Positions 25,107 to 52,224 of a DNA stretch of 64,000 nt are shown here, in pieces. This stretch comes from Icerya purchasi (lineage: Eukaryota; Arthropoda; Insecta; Hemiptera; Monophlebidae). Every line of letters begins with the position of its first letter. Position 1 is the first letter of the stretch. The notes under the pieces were generated by a model that did not search any database, was not told the origin of the DNA, and was given only the letters and a program-made list of their open reading frames with translations. A program made the position numbers and the translations under genes. The stretch lies in assembly GCA_039619475.1 (NCBI GenBank), contig CM077115.1:539494315-539558314 (forward strand), in the 5' to 3' direction.

Positions 25107-25249
25107 TCGAAATTATCGAAGAAATAACTAAAAACGAATCTACATACCCCATTCTGGACACGTGCCTCAATATACAGAAACAAAAAAAAGAGAAAACAAC
25201 ATCGACAAATACGAAAACACGGCTAAAAGACATAAAATGTGCGAGTTAA
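24623..25249 (+). CDS. NS1 HUH endonuclease part
   Basis: Parvovirus NS1 nicks the viral origin through an HUH nuclease. Here GDHIHVLYGG carries the HUH histidines (HIH at 24881-24889, residues 87 and 89). About 60 residues later NFLLYCLRYGKPTY offers candidate nucleophile tyrosines with a nearby lysine. The segment opens at the ATG at 24623, but the same frame is open back to the stop at 24554. It ends at the TAA at 25247-25249, overlapping the helicase frame by 88 bases. In parvoviruses nuclease and helicase form one protein, so this part is separated from its partner by the -1 shift at 25182-25189. Confidence 0.75.
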   Translation: MDSNYNAQHQSNMANKNVNRKLFPPDEETELSDNISIASNESISATPGTIMWYAFVLHKQGYAQNWKQRSHRWSQTPTFVEFDHGDHIHVLYGGQPNNQNISRTRKRILEYHACTTAGNAEATATNIRIKFIRNFLLYCLRYGKPTYRTFGTKLNTQWKEIIEIIEEITKNESTYPILDTCLNIQKQKKEKTTSTNTKTRLKDIKCAS

Positions 25250-26232
25250 TAGAAGAAACGATTACAGACAACAACATAACATCAATGACAGAATGGTCGT
25301 CACGAATACCGATAACATTACGTAAAGAAATTATCCGAGAATACGGCATCAACGCGCTTAGCTACATCAAAGAACATATCAGTATGTACAAAACATCACT
25401 ATTAGCAGAACAAAAAATCAGATACAACTTACAAATAACAGACGAATACTTCTCCGATGAAGACCTTAATCTAACTGACAACGACATCAAATGCGCGCTG
25501 TGGCTAAACTACATACTAACGGAAAACAATATAGATACCGCCGAAATATTAGCGTGGAGCGAAATCATAAAAACAATGCGATACAATAAGATCAACGGTT
25601 TCATACTACAAGGTTACACCAACGCGGGTAAAACAATGATGATAAACATCTTAACGAACACCTTCAAGCCAGAACGAATCCCGCGAGAAAAAGACAATTC
25701 GGGATTTCAGTTCGACCAACTACCTGTAGCATCGTGCGTTCTTTTCGAAGAACCTCTAATCACTCCAACAAACGTCGGAACATGGAAACTACTACTAGAA
25801 GGATCACCGATATCGACAGACAAAAAGCATTGCGACAAACAAACAATAAACAGATTACCGATATATATAACAACAGCTATACCGCTATGCAACCAAGTGG
25901 ACAGTTGGGAAACTACGCAAATCGAACAAAGAATCAAAACATTCGTATTTACAAAAACCATAACACACTATATAACACATTCCGATGGAGCCTCTACCTC
26001 TGCAAAAGCTAACGATATACTACAACCTGCACCAGATTACATCGAACCGCGACACGTATATATCCTTTTCTGCGCGTTGCAAAACAAAATAAAGCGAGTA
26101 ATAACAACGGAAGATCTATTTCACAAAATAAACAACAACCACGTACCGATTTTATCAGACATATGGCTACATCTGCAGCAGCATCAAAAAAAACTGATGG
26201 AGAAATACCCGCTGCTAAACGCCTTAAACTAG
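25162..26232 (+). CDS. NS1 SF3 helicase part
   Basis: This superfamily 3 helicase would unwind viral DNA during replication in the nucleus. Walker A GYTNAGKT is at 25612-25635 (residues 151-158 of the open frame). Walker B hydrophobic residues precede the paired acids in CVLFEEPL (about residues 192-199). Motif C lies in NRLPIYITTAIPLC. The frame opens with a GTG at 25162, and the first ATG is at 25237. With no good start, this part is most likely read as the C-terminal half of NS1 after the shift at the A8 run. It ends at 26232, 70 bases inside the capsid frame. The terminal residues show no zinc-finger motif. The helicase core has no internal stop. Confidence 0.88.
   Translation: MPQYTETKKRENNIDKYENTAKRHKMCELIEETITDNNITSMTEWSSRIPITLRKEIIREYGINALSYIKEHISMYKTSLLAEQKIRYNLQITDEYFSDEDLNLTDNDIKCALWLNYILTENNIDTAEILAWSEIIKTMRYNKINGFILQGYTNAGKTMMINILTNTFKPERIPREKDNSGFQFDQLPVASCVLFEEPLITPTNVGTWKLLLEGSPISTDKKHCDKQTINRLPIYITTAIPLCNQVDSWETTQIEQRIKTFVFTKTITHYITHSDGASTSAKANDILQPAPDYIEPRHVYILFCALQNKIKRVITTEDLFHKINNNHVPILSDIWLHLQQHQKKLMEKYPLLNALN
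25182..25189 (+). other. A8 run at the NS1 frame change: slippery site or indel
   Basis: In the nuclease frame the codons are CAA AAA AAA GAG, so bases 25183-25189 form A AAA AAA, a canonical -1 slippery heptamer. Moving back one base enters the helicase frame, which is exactly the change needed. I see no obvious pseudoknot just downstream. The alternatives are a one-base insertion in a homopolymer after integration, or a sequencing error in the run. Confidence 0.5.
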
Positions 26233-27269
26233 ACGAAGAAACGGCGACCGAAAAAACGCTTTTCGGTGGAACCAACAACAATAACAGCAGCAAAGACGGA
26301 TTCGGAGCCAACATATTCCCCATGCAAAGCTACACCATATGGAACAAGGGTCAAAAAACCTATCTACACACCGTCAAACTCTGCAAATACCTGGACTTTG
26401 ATTTCAGTAACACCCAAATGCCTTACATCATTCCATACCACACTGCAGGATTCTGGACCGGTATCTGGGACACAGACGACAGCAAACAAAACGAAACTAT
26501 CCGACAAATAAAACATCTAAACAAAATCAGTTGGGCCGCGGACTGGTTAAACGGAACCATCAGCTTCGAACTATTCAACATAACACGTCAAAGACTGATC
26601 CAAAGCGGATCCACCAACGTACTTACATATGACTTCGAAACGTCTCAGAACGCGATAATCGGAATTTCAAACAGAGAAACACAAACGCATAACATCACTT
26701 CGGCTAGAGACTACGGACCCAGAAACCAACATCATCAAACAGCGCTACTCTTCGGAACGTGCACAGATACGATGAAAAAAATTGAACTTCCGCTCAAACA
26801 CTTCTACAAATTCAGAACAACATTTCCTAAACTAGCGCATAACCATCATTGGGCGTCAGAAGATATATCGGACCCTAAAAACTACGACATACTCATACCC
26901 GGAACACAAAACATTGACAAAATATTCACAGATTACCAAATAACACAACAACAACAAATCATCATGGCATCAACATCCGCGCAAGACTACAACATTGTCA
27001 ACGATACGCAACAATCTCTACAATCGTACCCCATGCTGTTCTTAGGACAACCAGAAGTACCCGATGAAACGGGATTTATGAAATTCAGATTCCAAATAAG
27101 AATAAACGTCAAACTAAACTTGCTATACTTTATCAACCCAGATATTCTAGGAGAAGAAGAAACAACTGTCGTGCACAGACAAACAATATCGCTACCGAGA
27201 ATGAAAAACAAACGATCTCCCGGAAACTATCAATACCCAGCAGTACCGTACCAAATTAAATCTTCCTAA
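26163..27269 (+). CDS. Parvovirus capsid protein VP, 368 residues, intact
   Basis: The capsid protein would form the icosahedral shell. The frame is uninterrupted from the ATG at 26163 to the stop at 27267-27269, overlapping the helicase end by 70 bases in another frame, as in brevidensoviruses. Length is close to the roughly 360 residues of that group. A basic/acidic N terminus with KRLKLDEE is followed by GGTNNNNSSKDGFG, a Gly/Asn-rich flexible segment at the usual place of the capsid glycine stretch. The rest is Asn/Tyr/Trp/Phe rich beta-type sequence. There is no phospholipase A2 motif, which fits this group and excludes most other densoviruses. The assignment rests on size, place and composition more than on a single motif. 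Confidence 0.75.
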   Translation: MATSAAASKKTDGEIPAAKRLKLDEETATEKTLFGGTNNNNSSKDGFGANIFPMQSYTIWNKGQKTYLHTVKLCKYLDFDFSNTQMPYIIPYHTAGFWTGIWDTDDSKQNETIRQIKHLNKISWAADWLNGTISFELFNITRQRLIQSGSTNVLTYDFETSQNAIIGISNRETQTHNITSARDYGPRNQHHQTALLFGTCTDTMKKIELPLKHFYKFRTTFPKLAHNHHWASEDISDPKNYDILIPGTQNIDKIFTDYQITQQQQIIMASTSAQDYNIVNDTQQSLQSYPMLFLGQPEVPDETGFMKFRFQIRINVKLNLLYFINPDILGEEETTVVHRQTISLPRMKNKRSPGNYQYPAVPYQIKSS

Positions 27270-27420
27270 TACAATATTTGACACTAAAACACTATCCGAT
27301 CATCGTGCATTAGGGCTACAGGCGAAAGCACGTTAAAAAAAACGCATCGAGACGAGTACTTCAAAGGTGATGTGGAAACCTCGTCAAAAAAATATTCCAG
27401 CTGAAAAGTACAAACATATA
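27270..27420 (+). other. Viral 3' non-coding region with a short inverted repeat
   Basis: After the capsid stop, GACGAG (from about 27350) and CTCGTC (to about 27386) form an inverted repeat around some 25 bases, and a GCATTAGG..GAAAGCAC segment could also fold. This may be a remnant of the viral right terminus, but the structure is small compared with a full parvovirus telomere. Composition returns to the flanking type at about 27420. Confidence 0.3.
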
Positions 27421-30400
27421 TTTATTTAACACATAAAAAATTATTATTTACAAAAAGCAACAACATAAAAAACAAAAAAACTGGAAACGAATTTTAAGTG
27501 AGAAGAAAGGACATTTTAAAAAACAATTAAAACTTATTATTAAAACAAGTTAATAAGAATAAGCACAACATTAATCGACACTTATTTTCGCTAAAATTAC
27601 TACAGTAAACAGCCTCGTAAAGCACATCTGTAATTACTATGGAATGTGTAAACATTGAGTGGAATTTTTTTTTTTTTTGGTAAAGTTTAATTTTTCATTT
27701 ATTTGAACAATTGGAATGTTTGACGCTATTTAAAATAAACGAGTTTAAATATTGTACGCTATATTTTTCGTAAATAAAAAAAAACATTGTAAAATTAATT
27801 ACTTCAGACTTTTTATTCTTTTTATTTTTAGTTTAGGTACAAAATTTTACATTGCAAAACTTTACCGCGTATAAACCAAAAATAAGAAAAAAACAAAGTA
27901 ATTGACCAAAAAATTTGAATAAAAATCTAAACAAATGGGTACACATTTTGACCCTGAAAGTACAATTAAAGTAAACCCAGAAGTTACACGGCAATTCTAA
28001 AAATTTTAGTAAAGTCCTCGTTCAACATGTATTTTTCTTATTAATATGAAGTCCAATTTTAGATTATAACGTAGCTCCTCATTCAAAAACTTTATTAATT
28101 GACAAGTTAATAAACAAATATTTAAAAAATATAATAATAAAGTTACACATATGGATTAAATGTATTTTAACGTTAAAATGTTCAATAAATATTCAGACAC
28201 TACAATTTTGAAGTTACTTTATATGCATCAAAAACCAGAGGCATAATATACAAAATTACCATCCTATATAGTGTAATGGATCGTAAAAAGTTGAAACGAT
28301 TATCATCAGTATTCTCTAACCTATGAACATATTCCTTAAAATAAATAACTATATCTACCGTCATTGCGTTTTTAAGCGAAAAAAACGTAATGCGCCAGAA
28401 ATAAAAAATTAATTATAAATAATGAACACTTCGGTAAAAAATGAGATAAAAGAAAATTATACACAATTAAAATGGTATAGGTACAATTAAATACATTTAC
28501 AATATACGAACGTTATTTACTACGAGCGTATTGCGAGCTTATATAGTTTTTAAATGCAATGTGATGTTCGCAGGCACAGATATGTAATTCGATGTAAGCA
28601 ACAGGTTACAGACAAACTTTAAATTGTACGAAAAAATAACTTAAAATTTTTTGGTTAGTTTCTAATTAAATATGGAATGAAATTTTTACAAAGGTAATAA
28701 AAAATCTGAGAACTCGCGCTTCATGCGCAAACGATAGATTACAAATATTAATGAATTACGAAAATCTGAGAATAGGCAAACACGAAATGGAAAAAAGGAC
28801 AAAGAAAAAATGAAAATATTGTACAACATGCGAAGAAAAGGAGTACAGCACTGAATTGGAAGAGAAAAACAATTCAATAAAAATAAATAGATTTTTGTAT
28901 ATTTAGGGTTTAAGGTAAATAATGAAACAATTTCACTAAAAATGCAAACAAAATGGATGGCTACAAACAAGAATTGAAGAATAACAACACAAAAAAATAA
29001 CTATCGAGAATCTAAGAAGAAGAAATATGTTTAACTTGGCCGATGCGTTATTTGCATATGTCTCTCTCCCCAAAATGTTCAACCAGCATTTATTGTGAGC
29101 GTAATGCAATACATTGAGAAAATATGACCGATAAAAAAATAAAATTACACACGCTTAAAAAAAATTAGAAGACTAACGAAGGAAACAATAATAAAATAGG
29201 ATTAAGAATTAAGGCACCTGAAATAGAATAAAAACCGAAGACAATTGCAGGGGGATTGATTATTTTGAAATACAACCGAAAAAACGATAGAGCATATAAC
29301 AAGGTGCAATAATAACCAGTGGACTAGAGAAATAATTAAGTAGGAATACCTTTGGAAAAAATTCAAAAAAAGAGGGGGAGTCAAGACATATAAATGGTAT
29401 TACGGAATTATAAGAAAAAGTTAATGAACGGAAATAGGCCCAGAAAAATAAAAAAACGGACTGGCCCACAAATTCTAATTATATGGAGTTTAAAACATAG
29501 AAATCACAATACACAAGGTCCCACTTCACCCAACCTTGGGATTTATTGATTTTTCGACAAATCGACAAAAATAACAGTTGCAAGAAAAAATATTTTCCGC
29601 TAACCAAAAATCAATAGACAAACTTATAATAAATTTAGTTCTTACCTCAATAAAAATATCCTAAATCCTATTATTTTATTCCTATTTTTTCTTCTTCTTC
29701 TCTCCAGTGAATTCTGTAAAGTAATCCTCATAAAAGGTAATAAATGAGACAAGTATCAAGAAGTATTTTACGGGTCATTGCAAAAGAAGCTATAAGCGAA
29801 AAGAATAGAAATAGGAAAATGAAGGTAAACAATAACTTATGAAAATTCGGGGACAACAACGAAGTGAATACAAAAACATAAGAATAAGAAGATCGGGAAT
29901 AACGTACTGCGCACCGGACGATACCCTACGATGAAGTGGAATGACAAAGAAAAAGGTGATTTAAATAGAAAAAATAATCAAATATAATGTAAGAGACATC
30001 TCTGGTTTGGTGAAAGACGTGTACAATGACGATGATTTGGTAAAGTTGATAAATTTGAGTACCCGAAAATTACAAGAAATAATTTAAGTATCCTATTTTT
30101 CTACGACCTAACTTAATTTTAAAGCTACCACCGACTGTAAAAATCAACGAAGGCGAGATCATCCTATTAATTCCACAATTTTATTATCCTGAACATAGCT
30201 CACAAGAGTTTCTTGTCCGATTTGGCTCGGAGAGATATAAAATCAAAACTCACAATAATTACTTTTAGTTTTTTTTTTTTATGATTTTTAATACGAAAAA
30301 CAAAAAAACAAAATGCAAGTTATCTAAAAGAAATTCAAAATTCCCATACTAATAATTTCAAGTTTTTACCGCTTTTCAAAATATTCGGAAGTTGCCGACG

Positions 30401-31700
30401 CGCTCATACAATACGAGCACAAAATAAATTGCATTGGACGTATATCTCTGCTCTTTCAGTGGGCACATTTGAATTCATATAATAATGTTTAAAGGTACGC
30501 AGGGTATAGAATAAAATTATAAAAGCAAAACCTAGAAGATTAATTACAACGAAATGTAGAAACCAAAATAAAAATTAAACCCGTAAACAAAAAATAAGAT
30601 GAATTCTAAGAAAAAAGAACTGGTTGTGAAATATGTCGTTGTACGAAAGATAATAATCGAGCAGACTAAATACGAGAAAAAAAATGTATTAGGGTGAATA
30701 AAAAGACAGAGAAATAAGATAAATAGGCCATGCATTGAATAGTGTGCTTGACAGACCCTAAAAGTAATAGTAAAAGAAAGAAAAGCAGGCTAGAAGGATA
30801 AAGAGAATAGACAATGTAGAGTTATAAAATGAACAAAAAGGTTTAAAATTTAACCTATAACATGTCACTGGATTATGGAAACAACTGGGAAAGATACTAG
30901 ATAGAGCATCTTCTGTAGACACTCAGTGGCCTCCTAGAAATCGACAAACAGAATTTCAAACAATATAGTTCAGAATTCCCATTTACGAAGTTTCTGCAAA
31001 ATTATTTATTACACAGATAATAGTATAAACAAAAATGTATCTTACAAAATATATAATTCCCTCAAATATTGTGTATCATGCATAGTACATTAGAGGTAAA
31101 CATTAGCCGATAATTCTAAGATTCTATACAAGGGAAGCTATACACTGATGTACTAGAGTTTAAATAATCAATAAAATTGGTTCCGATGACTTTGTCCGCT
31201 TAAACAGCCACAATTTCCGTTAAAATAGAATACTTTTATTTACTATTGTTATTCCAAATGAACACAAAACTACTGGCTAACTTGATATAATAAATAACTG
31301 ACAACCGTATACGAATACAAAAATAAATAAAGCCGTTTAAACTCTCTTTCGTATACAGCATCGGACTAAAATTCAGACTAGTGATATAAAATTGATAAAA
31401 GTACATTTAACATATAAATTCTTAAAGTAATTTCACACATTACTCAACATTAAATTTTTTACGTTTCTTACTATAAATATTAACTTAATAAACATGTATT
31501 AACATAAATGATGTAGAGTAAAAGTTAACATATTTACAGAAGCACCTATTTAATGAGATCTTTCGAATACCAATATAATTTGGAGAATAAAAATACGTCA
31601 CATAATCATAAGTAAAAACATGAAAACCCAAACACATTTTAATTATAAAAATAATAACATTCATTTACTACACTTTTTAATCATCTAAAAATAAATAAAA
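27421..31700. other. Intergenic AT-rich region, plus strand purine-biased
   Basis: No recognised gene. From about 28700 to 30900 the plus strand is unusually purine-rich (many GAAAA, AGAAG and GGAAAA words), which gives long Phe/Leu/Ser-rich minus-strand frames with no sign of being real. One plus-strand run of about 45 codons near 29955-30088 (VRDISGLVKDVYNDDDLVK...) reads more like protein but matches no family I know. The region lies between the virus and the 3' end of CDC7. Confidence 0.5.
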
Positions 31701-31779
31701 GTCACAAAGTAACTACCGCACACAGTTATCACTGTATATCTCCAAGTTTTAAATAATCAACTTATTCGCGCAAATTTAT

Positions 31780-32229
31780 TTTTGATTGCATTATTTATCA
31801 AATTACAATTTTAATGATATGTTTTAACGAGTTACACCTTCTTACTAAATTTCACAGCATAAAATAGCACACACACTCACACAGAGAGCAAATATTTAGA
31901 AAAACTAAAATAACAATCCAACAGAACTGTCAGCTAAAGCGCGAGGATAATAATTCAAATTATAAACAATTGTAAAATTTCAAAAAGATTACTCTTTTCA
32001 TTCAATTTGCGAGGGAAAGAAAAACTGAGATGAGATCTTTTAGTTCAAGTCAGGTACCAAGTGAATTTAAGAATTCATCTTTAATCACCCATGTTCGGGT
32101 GGCAATTTCGCTGCACTCGGACAATGCATGCGAATAAAAAGCACAATGAGAGACAATCGTACGTCTTATATAAACACAAGAAGCAACAATTGTAGCAAAA
32201 CAATTAACGTGTCACACGATGAAAGAATA
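31780..32229 (-). other. Probable CDC7 3' untranslated region
   Basis: This follows the CDC7 stop codon on the minus strand. A candidate AATAAA on that strand lies near 31785, giving a 3' UTR of roughly 450 bases. Other, nearer signals cannot be excluded, so the end is approximate. Confidence 0.4.
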
Positions 32230-50263
<18,034 letters not shown>

Positions 50264-50470
50264 TGCAAACAATTAAATTAAATATATAAAAATATAAAAA
50301 TAAAATATAACAGAATAACACGGTAAACTTTATTAATCTTGAAGCGACACTGTTTGTCAACAATCAATCACTAATAGTTCGTGAAGCCGGAAAATAGCTC
50401 ACAACACAACGAAAATGAAAATGGCGGTTTAATGCAATACCGGTAACAAACCGCCTAATGTTAAAATTTT
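50264..50470 (-). promoter_or_regulatory. Candidate CDC7 promoter with GGCGGTTT palindrome
   Basis: About 160-190 bases upstream of the CDC7 start, GGCGGTTT (50423-50430) and AAACCGCC (50448-50455) form a perfect 8-bp inverted repeat 17 bases apart, in an otherwise AT-rich region. AAAATGGCGG also resembles a YY1-type site. E2F controls CDC7 in other animals and its sites have a similar GC core, but the match here is only partial. Confidence 0.35.
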
Positions 50471-50756
50471 TATATAAAAGTACGAACAAAAATTAAAAAC
50501 TAAACATATAAACAAGAAAGTATGATTTTAAACTGTTTTTACAATAAAATATATTATTCTTATAAAAAATTATTTTTAAATAAAAGTCCTAATTTTAAAT
50601 AATGCTTTAATTTTTTATAATAATACAAAGCATGGTAAAACTCGTGTTGAGCAAACTGTACATCGATATGCCCTATTAAGAAGAGAAATATAAAATACAC
50701 ATGTGTTCAGATAATACATGTTATGTTAGCATTCAATTTTTATTTTTTATTTAAAT

Positions 50757-50757
50757 G

Positions 50758-50805
<48 letters not shown>

Positions 50806-50819
50806 TATTATTATTATTA
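50757..50819. repeat. (TTA)n microsatellite
   Basis: About twenty TTA units with one interruption, between the CDC7 promoter and the R repeat at 50860. Confidence 0.95.
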
Positions 50820-50859
50820 GTTTTAAATTCAAATAATTTTGGTACATTTGTGCAATAGT

Positions 50860-52203
50860 TTTCAACATTTATTTATATTCGTGAAAGAAATTATAATTAA
50901 AATTAATTTATAGATATAAGTTTTACATTTGGTAGTAATATTTTAGCTATGAGATCAAAATAAATTATGATTTGCTCTTAAATATTGTAATTAGAATTAG
51001 TTTTAAATAGTTTATAAAATTTTAAAAACACACCCATAATTAATTTGTTTTTTATTAATAAATTCGAATATTAGTAATAATTGTATTAAAAATTGTTATG
51101 GATAATTTTGGTTGAGAATGTTAAATTATTTTTAGAATTTTGTACACATGTAATATTTGGAATTCTTATAAGATGGTTCAAAAACAACAAAAATATCAAA
51201 TAAAAAGCAATACCTCACAACGGTTTGACTTATAAACTTCAAAATTGGACCAAAAATTACAATTAAAATTTTCTTTAAGACAATCTATAATTTTAAAGCA
51301 TAAAACTCAAAAAACCACCAACAATATACATGGAATTAGAACGACCTCAAAAATTATTTAAAAATTAATAACTGATCACCTGATAACCCCTTAAAAGTGA
51401 AATTCAAAACATAAAACAAAGCGCAAAAGTTCTTTCATAAAACCAATAAGTTATAGCCAGGGCTTGAAAGCTGAATAATAATACGGCTTAAACTTAGTAC
51501 AGCTTATTTCCTTGATAAATACAGCTTAAGCTTTTGGCTTTTGGCTGTTTGAATTTGAAATATGGCTTAGGCTTTCGGCTTTTGGCTGTTTAAATTTAAA
51601 ATACGGCTTAAGCTTTCAGCTTTCGGCTTACGAAATGAATTTCAATACAAGATAATTAAAATCATTTACTAATCACCATGCATCAAACTATTTAGCATTA
51701 CTATTGAAACTTCAACTTTTTTCTTTACGCACAATAATAAAAGTTTTTAAAAACAATTTCTTACACAAATAATTATGTCAAAAACGCAAAATCAAGAAAT
51801 TAAAAAAAAAAAGCATAAGCGGAATATAAAGCTTAATTTAGCTTTTCTAGTAATACAGCTTAAGCTTTCAGCTTTCGACTGTTTAAATTTTATATATAGC
51901 TTAAGCTTTAGGCTTTTAGCTTATGGAAATTTAAATATGGCTTTTGGATTAAGCTTATGACATCTAAAAATGATTGGCTTTCAGCTTTTAGCTTTTGGCT
52001 TTCGGCTGGCTTTCAAACCCTGGTTATAGCTAAAAAATAATTTAAACCATTCTTTTTGGGGCGAAAACAACAAAAATAAAAATGGCGTTCCTATAAGTAA
52101 AAGCTCAAATAAAAAAGTTAGAAAAACCAAAACATATTTCAAATATATGGATAAAGTCCTGCTTTATAAGAAAACTGTAGCCGAGCTTACAGCTTTATAT
52201 GTA
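50860..52203 (+). repeat. R repeat and element A part, copy 3, direct orientation
   Basis: Matches 13740-14529 of the left copy in the same orientation (TTTATTTATATTCGTGAAA through GAGCTTACAGCTTTATAT), interrupted by a hAT-like insertion at 51458-52022. It stops at exactly the base where the mariner is inserted in the left copy. The inverted arm starts about 20 bases further on, so this piece and 53040-53830 form a second, smaller inverted pair. Confidence 0.75.
51458..52022. mobile_element. 565-bp hAT-like non-autonomous element
   Basis: The ends CAGGGCTTGAAAGC and GGCTTTCAAACCCTG are near-perfect inverted repeats. They are flanked by an exact 8-bp duplication GTTATAGC (51450-51457 and 52023-52030), both hallmarks of hAT transposons. 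The interior is almost entirely a degenerate repeat of the words GGCTTTTGGCTTTCGGC and CAGCTTAAGCTT, like the subterminal binding sites of hAT transposases expanded over the whole element. The other R copies (near 14355 and 53225) lack it. Confidence 0.88.
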
Positions 52204-52224
52204 TACCAACTGGCGTTGAGGTAC

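Larger units (their letters stand above)
23950..27420 (+). other. Endogenous brevidensovirus-like parvovirus genome, near complete
   Basis: Three overlapping layers of frames in viral order (nuclease/helicase NS, an alternate-frame NS2-like frame, and a capsid frame starting inside the end of the helicase frame) occupy about 3.2 kb on one strand. This is the compact plan of brevidensoviruses (Parvoviridae, Hamaparvovirinae). The capsid frame is short, with no phospholipase A2 segment, as in that group. The plus strand is rich in A and C and poor in G, unlike the flanks, where A and T are balanced. It is joined to the repeat array on the left and to AT-rich sequence on the right, which argues for integration. 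I cannot exclude an assembly artefact. Complete terminal hairpins are not visible. Confidence 0.85.

Noticed and set aside
24771..26323. Minus-strand frames opposite the viral genes
   Set aside because: They are shadows of the A/C-rich viral coding strand. They lack motifs.
26987..27211. Minus-strand 74-residue frame inside the capsid gene
   Set aside because: Antisense shadow of the capsid frame with no support.
29955..30088. Plus-strand 45-codon run VRDISGLVKDVYNDDD and onward
   Set aside because: It reads protein-like but has no start, no splice partners I can support and no family match.
50757..50819. Possible insertion target or origin
   Set aside because: It is a simple TTA microsatellite.
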